Of a stretch of DNA of 64,000 bases, positions 12,010 to 24,400 are shown piece by piece. Within the stretch, counting starts at the first letter, position 1. Each line of letters begins with the position of its first letter. Source of the stretch: Amphirosellinia nigrospora. Taxonomy: Eukaryota; Ascomycota; Sordariomycetes; Xylariales; Xylariaceae. A program made the position numbers and the translations under genes. The notes under the pieces are model-generated. The model searched no databases, was not told where the DNA came from, and worked only from the letters and a program-made list of their open reading frames with translations. The stretch lies in assembly GCA_004123355.1 (NCBI GenBank), contig SCHM01000001.1, positions 3,216,001 through 3,280,000 on the forward strand. The letters run 5' to 3'.

Positions 12010-15005
12010 CGATGTGGTCTCATTGAAGCATAGAGTGAGTGTGCTGAGAGTAACGAGAGGAGGATGAGTGTACGCAATTGGATTACTTCTAGGTTTACGA
12101 GAAAGACATCTGTTTTTGATCCAGTCTCACCGAATGGCCAGGATCCATGTAAACATGTCATGTTACTAGAACACGGAAGTCGTTACGAGCATATGGCTTC
12201 AGAAGCACGAGATACGCTGTCATGATTCAGAGCATACAGGGAAGCATTGGAGCATTGGCGCTGGACTGGAGGTTGTTTTGTTTGCTAGATGCACTGTTGT
12301 CTAAGTTGAGGCTCATGAGGGATGAATAATAGGAAATAGAGTGAGTAATCAATATCTAGTTAGAGTACTTCCAGTGAAGAGATTACCTTCCGTATTGATC
12401 AACGAGGAAGCCCAACCCGTAGTCTCGAGGGTTCCATGCCAGCAACCGTTCACCATTTGTGTCCAATTTATTATAAAGAAAAGTAACGATGTTCATATAT
12501 CTATCATAGAAGCAATGCGCTCCAAATTGGGCGAGAGTGAACATGCTATAGTATTCTGATATGTTGCAATAATCTGGTCAAGTCCCAACGTGATGACATT
12601 ATAGCTATGATTGGCTAATCTCTTGGATTGGTACGACTTGAACTTGCTCTGCATGGCGGCGGCGTATGTAAGCGCTATGAAGTTCGCCATGTACGCCAGC
12701 GTGCCAAGGATTGTTTTATCACAAAAGGCACTCGCAGATTGTTGTCTTGGATACGGCATTTATACTGCGTTGCGTTTCCCTAGCTTGGTCATGGATCTTG
12801 CAGCAGATCTTCATCTCTTGCCGGGCCTCGTGTAGATGCATTCAGTCGACAATCCTAATCTAAGGCGAATGGGATATAATCCGCCTATACGAGGATTAGG
12901 CTTTGAACGTTGCCCCTGCCCATGCTTATAATTCGTGTCTCTACAAACAGCCTCGTTTTGATCTGTGCACTTAACGCGGATATTGTTCTGGTGCTTTTGT
13001 CTTAATTACACCAGGTCTGCTAGTCCGTAGGTAGGCTGAATTAACTAATTATACTAATTATTACCTGACAAAGAACTTGTTTACCAGACTGGGAAAAGTA
13101 ACTAAAATAAACGCCCTTGCTTAACGTCTGTACAAGGTTACTTAAGTATGAGAGTAGATTGCCACAGAGATACAAGTCCACCCAAGATAGCAAGCTTCAG
13201 GGACCTCAGGACCTACTGCTTCTACTGTATGGCCGCTAATTTATCCCACAGTCGCTGTTAATCTGGGGGCGGGCCACTATAGCCACTGGTAGATGTAGTG
13301 GGTAACAATCTGGGCTTCACATGATTTTTACCTCAACACAATCCGCGCCCCATCTTGAAACTTCCTTAGCAATATCAGATACGCAAGTGTCTATTTCTCG
13401 ATCAATGACGATTTTTGAAGTCTCTAATACAACTCAAACTATTATAGTCTCCTTTTGATTGTCCCTTGAAGCCATGCCTGCTCAATAGTGAATTGGAGTT
13501 CTGACGGATGGCATGGCTCTCTTCAAGTGAGTCCCACCACACCAGCTTTTTAAATCTCCCGTACCATTCTTCTAGCGGCTAAGGTCCGCCGTCTCAAAGA
13601 TATTCCAGCATATGCGAGCTCGAGGTATCGACGTATCGCCGCTAAGTTCATGTCCACGAGGCCCGGTCCATTTATGCCGGGGTCAACCAGCCCGTCGTCG
13701 CGAGCGAATCTCGAGCCCAATCCTGCACCTTCGCGAATCCTTTCATGTAGCTCTGATATCCAATCCTTGCTGCAGCTGGGCTTCGCTCATCATCCCGCAG
13801 ACCCGAGAAAGCTGCAAACTGTGGGCTTGCGTGTCGAATATACGTGGAGCCCTCGGCGACACACAGATTCACTGGCCGACGAGATCGTTCATGATTGCCG
13901 TGTTCCAAAATATCTTTAGGCTTCAATGCCGGCCCTCTATCTGCATAGACCTCTTCAAGATACTGCGATACCCTGAGTTAGTTATCGCCATTTGTTGCGT
14001 GATCTTCAAGGGGTTTTAGAAACCTCTACATCACTCTTCATTCACAAGTTCTCCAAAGTGTAGCACATAATAAGAAAACGGCGTGACGAACTACTCACCG
14101 CGATAATTGACGAGCTCTCCCGCACCCAACGCACAGCGCCCGTCTTGGTGTCTCGAATCCGCAAACACGGCGTGCTAGAGCTGACAGTTTCGGGAGGGGT
14201 CATTCTCAGGGTCTGATATCCAACCACCTGAAGGCATGTTCAAGCCAAGTCGCACGATGGAGAGGTTCGGGTCCGTCGTCTTGCCCTCGAAAATTCTTGG
14301 GGGGATGCTGCTAGGCCCTTGATGAGGAGCCAGTAGTTTACACGGCGAGGGAACAGACCCTGAAGCCAGAAAGAGTGTGAGTTGTTGAGTGGCTGACATT
14401 GTGTTAATAGATTCTAGGATTCTGATATGTTATTTCAGTGTGCTCGTCAAGTACTCGTTAAGTTGCCTTTGGGTCAGAATTGGCTCTTACTCTTGGGCGG
14501 ATGCATGTTGGTTTTATAGGTTGCCAGCCGCAAACAACTCTTCCATTTACTTGCATAGTGCAGCTGAATACTTTCCGAGAACCCAAATGACACATTTCAC
14601 TTCAATGTGTCACATATAGCTATTCGGACACATGTTATTGAGTGGCTAGTATGAACTCGGAGACTTTTGTGGTTCGGCCACTGCCTATCGTATGCATGCC
14701 TCCGCAAGTCGCGGATACTTGTCGACGATGACGTGCGAACAATTATAGATTTCTAGGATAATTCCATCACAGCTAGGTAAATTCATAACGAATGATTATA
14801 AATGTAGCGAGCATGAATCTTGCAGGTAGCGACCGACCAACCTGTAACTGTAAAACTGTCCGCTTTATGCTGCGTTCGACTTTACTATATTGGGCCAATT
14901 CAATGTCACCGAGGTTGCTTAAAAACGATGAGGATAAGCGATTATTTAGCGTAGTATGTCTTTGAAGGGTAAGGTATCTATAATTTGATAAATCTTTATC
15001 GCTCA
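12010..15005. other. Gene-poor stretch, nothing supportable
   Basis: Several open frames of 60-135 codons occur on both strands, but none shows a domain, a consistent splice pattern or a believable composition. A short inverted pair (CCTAATC ... GATTAGG) lies near 12850-12900. I see no RNA gene. Confidence 0.4.
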
Positions 15006-15900
15006 TTATATATTCCACATGCTTGCTGTAAAAACCATGATACATACTACCCAAAGCGAAGTTCGGAGACCTGTTGCATCATCAGCATTTCCATCATCAT
15101 CATCACCGCCTCCAGATCCATTTTGGCCATTACCTCCATTGTCCCCGCTTCCATTACTAGACCCTCCTGTTGGCCGACCTGAAAGCCATTGGCATTCCTC
15201 CCAGATAGTAGGCGCCAGTTCGCTGAGGCCACCATCGCCTTGGAACAGAGCCAATCCATCACCAGTCCATTGATTAGCTTCTTTTGGGCGGAAAACTCCG
15301 AACCAGGCATACTTTTTCCACGTACTGTAACTGGTCTAGGTACGGGAGTGATTGATTCATCATAGCGAACGTCGTGTCCTGATCTGCCTGGGGTAACGCG
15401 AACTCTTCAGCCAGACTCGCACGTCCTTATCAATGCACTGCGGCTTTGGTTGTACCACTCGGTTAACTGTCCAGCCATGAAGATAGACCTGCAAAGTCCC
15501 ATACCAGTGCGCTGTGACAAAGTCGGCGGGCATCCATTGTCCGAGTCGATGTCCCAACATGACGAGTTGAAGTCGTCAACCATTTAGGCCTAGGGGACCC
15601 CGTCACGCTCGGATGGGAAATCTGAAACGGTTTCGTAAGGGCACAATCTTCTCTATGTACGCCTTGGCCGCGTCATCGGGACTGATGCTTGAACCTCCCG
15701 AATCCGTGCTCCCATCAGGTTCGTTAAAGGTAAACAGATGTTTCGAGAGTCCGGTAGTCGACCCAGCGCGTCGATATTGTCGTCAAGGTTATCTATTGCT
15801 GGTAGCGCAGGCACGAACTCAATCCGGGACTCGGCATTGTCTGGGAAATATCCTGTGGCGCTGGGATAGGAGACCATGTAAAATACCAGTCAACGGGTGA
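15006..15900 (-). pseudogene. Remnant of a secreted, possibly GPI-anchored protein
   Basis: On the minus strand the last 80 codons show a Gly/Ser/Asn/Asp-rich linker (GSGDNGGNGQNGSGGGDDDD) followed by a hydrophobic terminal segment (LWVVCIMVFTASMW), the usual shape of a fungal GPI-anchor signal. Upstream coding fragments on the same strand (about 15360-15560 and 15653-15877) are in different frames and I cannot assign them to a family. No intact ORF joins them, so I treat this as a decayed or error-ridden gene. Confidence 0.3.
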
Positions 15901-17177
15901 CTTGGATGATAGTAGAACACTGTAGTCTTCGCTGTGGAGTCCGCATCGCCAATATACGACATTCCTCTCTTGGGTTTGGCTGATCCTGAGCTATTACACT
16001 GGTAGCTAATACTACGCGGTCGCGGTTGCCATACTAGAGAGTTTTCCCTTCATCTCGAGTGATTTCGACCTGGTAGTTGTTATGGTTTGTTTATTTACCG
16101 CGTGAAACTGAAATTAAATGTGCGCGGAAGCTGAGTCATTTCTATTCGTATAGTTTTAATTGATCGTTAGAGCACGATTGCGCAGTGAAGTAATAATACG
16201 GCATGGGAAGATGGCTTTGAGCCGACAACATTTTGAAAACATCGTACTGTAGTAGAGAACTGCATTGCTCCGGCCACTGACGTAGCAAGTTAGGGTCCGA
16301 CGAGTAAGTTCTCCAGTGTCAGAAACCTGGTTGGAGGCTGCCAAGTCGTCTCCAGGGGCATCTTTCCAGTGCTAACATGATATGATGTCATCAGCTACCC
16401 CAGGTCAGAAACTCGTTCTTGGCGATCTGCTACCGGCCAATCGCATCAATTTCGAGCTCCTAAACGGGATAAGCGAGCTTATGCTGCGGCGTGGTTCTAA
16501 TGTCTCAGGACGCTGAAATCAATGTGCTAAACATAAACCCCAGACATTTAGTGCTATAATCATTCACATCTCACAATTCACATTATAGTCTTTCCATGGA
16601 AATCAGAGTTGTCTTTAATGGTTCATAATAAAATGGTTGGATACTTGGAGCTCTGAAGTCTGAGTTAAAGATTACATAGACCCATGCCAGATCATTTCCC
16701 TGCCTGGGCAGGATACAGTACGGCGGCCTCATGATACGAATAGCCTAGACTCCATGAAACATGACTGAGATAAAGTATATTGGTAATTATAATTATGTAC
16801 CAAACCTTGGGGCAAAGAATTTCAATTTGATAAATCAAAGAGAAATGTTAGATATGGTATTGTTCAAGTTCGTTTGTACGTTGTTCGATTGTTGCTAAGT
16901 TTTCTTTATAGAACGAGCAAGAATAATCAACGGTTACAGCTGCAAACAAAGAAATTCTTTTTTTAGATATTCACTCATTACAAGAGCCAAGGCACTAATA
17001 AGGGACATCTCGACTATAAAAAGTTCTTGGCAACACCGAAATCGTAACCAAGCGCTGGGATATACTGATTCCTGACAACCTCTATTCCATAGTATCTCTC
17101 CCATTCCCTGCATTGCATTCTATTCTAACAGACAACTTAACACCCTGGAAAATTTCAAGTTAGCCACAAGAACAAAG
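15901..17177. other. Intergenic, nothing supportable
   Basis: AT-rich DNA without recognisable genes, repeats or RNA genes. A TATA-like and CT-rich stretch around 17000-17170 may be the promoter of the following remnant. Confidence 0.4.
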
Positions 17178-17740
17178 ATGGGCGCCATGGAACCTCTTCT
17201 ATGTAGCTCTCAACGATCAACACATACTACGCTCCCCAAACTGACGATTCGCCGTATAAGGGTCCCAAGCCATTGGAGATTCCCCTAAGCAAGTTGGTAT
17301 TTTTATCGATACTATGGAAAGGAATAGGCAGGAGCCAGTCACTCTTATACCACTACCCGTTTTCCGGCCCCGCCGACGCGAAAGCCTAGAGCCTTCCGCC
17401 AACGTTCCAATACGCAAGAAATTGATGAGCAGGATCCATACCTAGTAAACCTCCCGACGCCAACTACCATTCAGTTCACAAAGAACGATGCCATAGAACT
17501 AGCGCAGTGGAGGAAATAACAGGGGCACTGAGTGAAGCTCACGCTGAGGTACTAGATCAATTGATGGATCCGACTGATGCCAATCTTAGAAAGCAAGTAC
17601 GGGCACTTCGGCTGAACGAGAGAAAAATCTTAAGAGATTGAGAAGGTCTCAGAACGCCGCCAGATCCGTAAAAACTTCCGAAAGGATTTTAATAACCTTT
17701 TGCCGGGTGGTAAGAGAGAATGTGGGGGTTATTATTAGAC
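17178..17740 (+). pseudogene. Decayed coding region of unknown family
   Basis: An ATG in good context (17178) opens a short frame. Coding-like pieces then continue in shifted frames: PLPVFRPRRRESLEPS, then VEEITGALSEAHAEVLDQL (about 17500-17640, helical), then a basic C-terminal piece with RRQIRKNFRKDFNNLLPGG ending in a stop near 17736. The pieces lie in order on one strand, which suggests a single broken gene. Family not recognised. Confidence 0.25.
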
Positions 17741-18608
17741 CCCATCAAATAATTATCGCTTGAGGAAAGTACGATGTTATAGAGAGTCCGTCTAGTTAAT
17801 TCTTTTTAAAAAGTGCTAGCAAATATGTCGATTTGTTGCTTTTATTGCTCATTAAATTGTTTCTTGAACTATTGTGTTGTATGGCGCAAATGTGGAAGAA
17901 ATGACAATTCAAAAAAATTGGATCTTAATTTAAAACCTCTAAATGTGAGTTTGTTTAATTGTTGCCTGTGTTTTCATTTACACAATGTTGTCGAAGTTTG
18001 GCAATAAACGGTGTTTTAACCAGTTCACGTTTTCGGGTTGACTTGGTCAAAAGGAGTTGAGGACGTACGAATGAGTAACATAGCAATTTCAGATTGGCAT
18101 GTTTAAAAGGAAGAAAAATAGGCGCCATGAAAGGCACGGAGGATCTAATAGTACGTATGCACATTGAATAGGCGTACCCTTTATTTCAACAAGTCCCTCT
18201 TAGCCAACTACGTAACAATATCTTGGGTCGTCCGTTAACTCATACAAGGGCTTGTGTACGTAAAACACGGGCATTTGTGCCACTTGTTAAATTGAACAAA
18301 GAGAGCTTCTTTCATAGTGTAATATTAGTGCGTGTACTTGAGTAAAGAGCAAACAAAGATGCCATATACAGTGGTTGGCCTTCTAAACAATCTCTTTCTT
18401 CCAAAGCTTAAAGAAACAGAGGATGGAAATACATAAAGCTTAATTCTGATCATCAACTTCATTTCTACCTCCCCTAATAAACACGCTTACATTCCACACT
18501 GAAGTCCACTAAACATCAGAAAAACGCACAGACAGGATCACCATCCAAATTCTATATCTGACCCTATTTACCTTCTAGCAAAAATCGAATAGTCACACAC
18601 TTTTCATC
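17741..18608. other. Intergenic, AT-rich
   Basis: It contains the likely promoter and leader of the next gene. No gene or repeat is recognised. Confidence 0.4.
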
Positions 18609-19160
18609 ATGTCAAACGGACAGAACAATAACGGATTACCTTCGAATAATCATCCGACTATTCCTCTTCGGGTTTCTAGCATCAATGCAGCGACAAGATG
18701 CTCGTCAAAGGAGCCGGATAGAAGGGACAGCCAAACCATAGGCCCTTACAGTTTTCAACGCTCCAGGGAACCCCATCGACACCCAACTCGTCGACAATTA
18801 GATCCTTGGGCATGCCTCATCTACGACGTGTTACTACTAACACCGACTTACAGTGGCTAGTAAATGTCAGCCACCAGCAACAGAGAGCGGTATTCAGAAT
18901 AGCAAGTCGCAAGCTCCTTGGGCACCACCCGAGAACTTCACTCCTAGAAGCAGAGCGAATTACACAACCGCATCACAGGAACCAAACGAAGTTCACCAGC
19001 CGTCTCCTTCTCCGAAAGCAGCTCGCTCAGGCGTCACTGACTTAGACCGTGAGTGGGCCATGCGCATGAGAGATCTGTATCTCCAAGAAGAAATAAGGAG
19101 GAGAAGCAACTGGCGCTAGACTTCGCCATCTTCATCTGGCACACTGATATTCTAGTAAGG
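18609..19160 (+). CDS. Hypothetical protein with low-complexity N-terminus (frameshifted)
   Basis: The ATG at 18609 follows an AC-rich leader. The translated parts are rich in Asn, Ser, Pro and Gln, then become a charged helix (VTDLDREWAMRMRDLYLQEE) and, after a one-base frame change near 19093, KEEKQLALDFAIFIWHTD, ending at a plausible donor (GGTAAG, about 19158). The Trp/aromatic-rich end after a charged helix is typical of an orphan fungal family I cannot name. A downstream exon is not evident. Confidence 0.35.
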
Positions 19161-19459
19161 GTAAGTTTTTTTAAGCGGATGACGCTACAGATTGGTTTGA
19201 TCAAGTCTTTCCAGTTGTTATGCTTGTCTCAATGAATTCAGTAGTATACTATAGCCACTCTTGAAAAGGGGAGAAGATAATTTTATTGCTGGGTAACTGA
19301 TCTAACCGAAAAGCAGAGAAGAGATGTAAGGCCTTTATTAAACCGTAGAACAAGAACTTTGTATCAAGTTCCTATGTATAAATAATTAGTTATCATTTTT
19401 CCTTGGGCCTAAAGATTGAGTGAAAGTATTCCTCTTATTGTTAAAACTTCAAATAGTAT

Positions 19460-19484
19460 GGTTTTGTGGTGTAGCTGGCTATCA
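19460..19484 (+). repeat. Partial 5' copy of tRNA-Val
   Basis: The 25 bases match the first 25 positions of a fungal tRNA-Val, including the A-box region (GTGGTGTAG), with three pyrimidine transitions. The similarity stops before the anticodon arm. It lies 72 bp upstream of the full gene. Confidence 0.6.
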
Positions 19485-19531
19485 ATTCAACATGGTTGGA
19501 CCTTCCCCATCCAAAAGCAACAAGTTAACAT

Positions 19532-19604
19532 GGTTCGTGGTGTAGTTGGTTATCACGTCAGTCTAACACACTGAAGGTCTCCGGTTCAAGTCCGGGCGAA
19601 ATCA
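19532..19604 (+). tRNA. tRNA-Val (anticodon AAC)
   Basis: The cloverleaf is readable: D arm with TAGTTGGTTATCA, anticodon stem TCAGT/ACTGA around the loop CTAACAC (anticodon AAC), T arm CCGG-TTCAAGT-CCGG, 3' acceptor strand CGAAATC and discriminator A. No intron is present. The 5' acceptor strand reads GGTTCG, one T short of the GGTTTCG needed to pair fully with CGAAATC. That missing T in a T-run is either a sequencing error or a damaging deletion. Confidence 0.85.
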
Positions 19605-20934
19605 AAACATTCTTTGGGGCGCGTTTGCCTTTTTGGTCTTGTCAATGTCTATGTAAGAACCTAGATATCAGGGGTTATACTATTATGCGCGAATTCAATC
19701 TTTACGTAGGAAATTACCTGACTATATGCAGACCTTTTACCTTGGACTCAACGTTTCGAGTGTCTTGAGGTTGGAGTGTGGCCTACCTGGCTATACACAT
19801 CGAGGTTGTGTGTCCTAAACGCCTCGGGCCCTTTAGTGACTACTTGAAGCCTGAGAAAATGAGACTTTGGAGGCCTGGGATGAGATCAAATTGTGCTTCG
19901 TGACAATGTCTTTTTCTTTCTTTTGCTGCCGGGGTCCCTAATGGTCAGGACCTTAATGTGAGTCGCCCGTAGAATATGGTATGACATCTATTGTTGCGAG
20001 AGGGTCTCGATACGACTCATAGGCTACCCCCAGCATATATCAGTCCCTCTGTTGTCCCGGAGCAGTACTAGTGCCCGCGAAGGCAGCGATAGTGTGGCAA
20101 AGCAGTGTGCCTAAGACTAATTCTATGTGAACAAGTCTAGCGATAGATAGCTTGTGTCAATTCAGCTTGCAGTATCTAGATTCCGGCCTTAGCCTACTTT
20201 ATGAGAGGGTGTTCCGGCTTCTCGAACGAGTAAAGGCACGTTAGTAGGGCCCGGTGTTTGGCTTTCGCTCCTTTATGGTGGTCGAGACCTACAAGAACTT
20301 GTGATATTGAAAACACCAAAGAATATGTAGACTTATGTATCGCGCAAATGTCTTTGAAACCACTTGTGTATGAGTAACTTAATCGCCCTGTCAATACATA
20401 GAAAGAACAGGCCTTGGGTAGGGTAGGTAGCAGAAAAAAAAAGAATCACGGAGAGACGGGTTCGAACCGACATTGCTCCTCAATCTTTGTTTCCCTTAGA
20501 GAAAAGCAATAAGCAAAGCTAGCCCACTGTGGGACTAGGAAGTTACTTTGGGGTTACGTAGAACTTCAGCTACTTTGCTGTCAGGAGATGCCTGTATCTA
20601 GGTATATATTGCTAGACATGCACTGGACACCCACTATAAACGAGCTCTAAAGTGGGCACTGTCGGCGATTACTATCAACGTACATTGTACTTCACAACCA
20701 TTGCTTCAGCGGAGATCCTTTTTTGGTACACCGCTAGAATATATCTATTGCGCCATATGCCCGTATTATTGCTAAAATTGGACTGATAGTAAGTGGTGTA
20801 ATGTTTACTTGGTACATTGTAGTAAAAGCTTAGTCAAATGTCTGTCCAACTCCAAAACAAGAATGCCGCAGCTTATCGATAATAATATTCGACATCCTAT
20901 ATCATACGCGCGACTTCTCTAAGGATGTCTATAC
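19605..20934. other. Intergenic, no gene
   Basis: No recognisable coding or RNA feature. A GGTTCGAACC box near 20460 resembles a tRNA B-box but no cloverleaf forms around it. Confidence 0.4.
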
Positions 20935-21496
20935 GAACACCAATTATCTTGGAGAGAAACATTTCACGAATGCGCGCAGATGTGCCGCTTTTCCAAACGC
21001 CCCCCGGTTAGGATGGATTCACCAGTTTGAGTGCTTCCTGCGCCGTGGAAAGGGGATCGTTGCAGAACTATCTAGGGCGACTCTTATTGCAGCAAGGCCC
21101 TGGAAAGACAGATCCGTCAGGATTGAAAACGCAATGAGGTGGAAAATCCAAGTACATAAGGTCACGAGTGAGCTCATGGCTACGGAGATCCAGTGCCTAG
21201 ATCTCATAGCCATGCAACAATTGTGGAATTCGGGAGTCGACGAGCCTGAGACTAGAAACCCAATGCAACCGGTTGACCAATCTGCGACTCATAGTATAGA
21301 GAAAGGGCCAGGTACTATGGATGATAATGAGGTCAGGAAGGCTCTCTTCAACCTGGCCTAAGATGTAAGTCAATGGAAATCATTCTCCGATCCTGCTCCT
21401 TGGATCAGTCGAGCGCTTCAACTGTGTCTAGAGGCTAGGGCTATGTCGCTGGAAGCAGGCCTGCTGGAATATCTGGGACCGAATTCTCTGTTATAG
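20935..21496 (+). pseudogene. Disrupted ORF of unknown family
   Basis: The ATG at 20935 opens a frame (MSIRTPIILERNISRMRAD...) that reaches the C6 run at 21000-21005. A one-base change there joins it to a long open frame (WIHQFECFLRRGKG ... EVRKALFNLA) ending with TAA at 21359-21361. The same frame then stays open for 44 more codons to a TAG at 21494-21496, with coding-like content (APWISRALQLCLEARAM). It therefore looks like one gene with one indel and one in-frame stop. I do not recognise the protein. Confidence 0.3.
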
Positions 21497-24400
21497 GGAG
21501 ACTTCATAAGTCCCGAGTATTTCACGCCTCGAGCTTGCTGACCCAACCGGCACTCAACCTGGTATTTTTTCACGTCTTATGATTGTCGCGAGGCGGCATA
21601 GTTCTTGGCATATGAGCGATGGAACACGATGGCACTTGCTGAAGTGCATTCAATTTTATATTCAGCTGGACTCTAAACCCTTCTTGTAGATCTTATGCCA
21701 TGCTGGCGGTAAGTGTGTCATTCATTCTCGTATCAACAAGATGCGGCTATAACGCCAGATGACGGCCAATTTCCATGTAGATCTCACTATATGTGCGGTC
21801 GTGTATTAGAGCATCAATAGAAGTATAAGGGGTTATGTACATAAGGATCTTGGTCACAATGCCTCTCCTTACCTAGTGTATATCCAGGAGCAGTGGTAGC
21901 GGTCAATGGTATAAGATGGCATCTTGCGACAGAAGGCCAATTGAATGCGTATGCGCGATGGCCACCACGCACATCGGCGACGAACCGGTGTGATATCTAT
22001 TGTAGAAGAGAAACGGGCTCTACAATTTTCTTTATCTATTCAAGAATTGCATCGCGCACGAATGAGCTTACTCGCCAACAGTTGACCAACAATGGAAGAT
22101 CCACAGCCCATGTAGGTGATCCCGGCTCGGTGACGGTGAATACGACGGCGCGTAGCTATAACACAGCTCGATATTGCTGGGCTCCCCCACACATGTTGAG
22201 TAAGTATGGATATGAACTACAGTTCTCCTGTAACTCCTGGTAATGCACTTGACGTGCAGCAACTATTCGCCCCTGCTGTGTTTACCCGAAATGACGCTAC
22301 TCCCTGATCCTTGAAGGAGATCCGAATGCAAGAAGCGCTTAGGCAGTGGGAATACAACAATCAAACACGGGAATATGAAACACTTTTAGGATATCTGACG
22401 AAGAATTGACCGAGAACCCCTTTTTGTATTGAGCAAACAACAAGTGAGAATGCCTCCTCATTTCGTCTTCCGAAGGCGTTGAAACCGAAGCGGAATTCAC
22501 GGCCGTAACCGTTCTACCCTTCGACTTCTTCATAAAATGAGTCTAATTGGGCTGTGTTTTACTATACCATAATTGGCTCGTGCTTGATGAGCAGTAGTTT
22601 TATGAGGCGTTCCATCGGTGCAACTCTTGGTGCGAAGCAAATAAACTGGTCGTCTCTGAAGACGTTGATGCCACTTTTGTCAGGATGTTGCACCGAGACT
22701 GCCAGAATCTGCCTTTGTGCTACTCGCTTAGAGACCTAAAACTGAAGGAAAACACGAATATTAGACCGGTTAGCCATCCGGTGATTGGGTCAGTTATCGA
22801 ATTAATATGGCAACGCTTTGCGAGTTGGTGGTGTCGGGTGTATTCTACACGATGTATACAGCGCGCTATTGACATAAACCCTAGTCGTTAGCTAGATACC
22901 ACAATCAGATTAAAGTCAGACTCGCCATCGACCGTAGAGCTGTTTCACTCTGTGGTAGGTTGCACGGCGAGACGCTGTGTTTGAGACCTGGTAGCTACTG
23001 TGATCTGTATCCTCCGCTGCTTATGGGTATACCGCCATTAGGCAGGTTAAAATAGATTGCTGGTCGATGAATGAATTGCCCCCAAGTCGCTAGAATTCTT
23101 TTGTGTAAAGTCACAACTAGTGTGGTGTTATCCGGTCTGTTAGGTCGCGTTCAGGCCGACCCTGAAGTCGGAAGCGCGAGATTTGACACTGGCTTGCTTG
23201 ACCCGCGAATGGCATAGGAATGAAGGGTTTCGGCAGCCATGCAACTCAATATAGCAAGATGTCTTACCCACAACATGTGTTAGGTGACACAGCTGGTCTT
23301 TCTACCTGTCGGCCTGAATAAGCCATGAAAGCACCACCGTGGCTCAGTATATTAACCCAAAGAGGGTAATAGTGTACGACGACGACTTACCCGAGATTGC
23401 TGTGCAGCTAAAACCAGATTCGATTCGTCCTGCTAACCGATTGTGTGCCTCCTTTCGGGGTTCATGATGACTGGATATGTTCCAGACGAGGCGAATATGG
23501 GCGTAGCAGTAAACAACCAATCTTTCCACATACAAAATGTCTAGCAAATTATCGACTGGTTTCGCGTTGTGAAATACAGTGCAATTGGTGTAGTGCTGTT
23601 GGCGGTAGCGTAGGATTGCGGCTGGCAAGGAAGACTTGGAAGACGAATTCGGTAAGCGATTTAGGTGTGCGCCCTGCTTAATTGAGATGTGTCTGACGAA
23701 ACAACATCTCGCTCGGCTGGGACAACATGAAATCCCCACGTGCGAATAATAGCGCGGGTGCATATGGCGTTCATGCGCTCTGCACAAGACTCACCAGACC
23801 CTGCTTTGAAATCCGTGTAACAGTTAGTTGAGCATCCTCTCTAGGGTGCGCGACAAGGTGTGAACTTGACCGCGAACCACGCTGGTAGGCGAGTCGTTTC
23901 TTGTTACTATATACGAGAGCGCATTATAGGATACGAAGTTTCTAATGATACGTATGTAGCAGCTGGGGTAAAACCATGGTTATATGGCGGAGGCCTGCAT
24001 AGGAAGCATTGGCTTAGTTGTGGCATCGGGGTTTGGCCGTCGGCCGGTCGTAATAGGCTGTTGGCTTGCGCGTCCCTCATTTTTTGAGCCGCCCGTATTC
24101 TGACACCTGATAACAAGCATGAGAGTGTTGGTGAGTAGCTTATATGGGCACGGAGTGCTGAATGACAATCTATGTGGCATAGCATCCTTCGGTTTTCTAT
24201 GTCTGATGGGTATGTGGGTTCCAAGATTCTGAAATAAGCGATGAGGGTCGTTCATCCGGTTGTCTAACATAAGAGTACGGTCACCGGCATCGATCACCGG
24301 CGCAGATGTCATCCCTGGAGATGTTATCCCAAGACTCCCGGTGCCCTGGGAACTTAGCCCGAGTGCAAGTCGTACAACAATCATCAATAACCCGAGGAAG

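Noticed and set aside
13612-14019. 135-codon open frame on the plus strand
   Set aside because: No recognisable motif or splice pattern, and opposite-strand frames are equally open.
20440-20560. Possible minus-strand tRNA around the GGTTCGAACC box
   Set aside because: A B-box-like sequence exists, but neither a matching acceptor stem nor an anticodon arm can be folded at the right distance.
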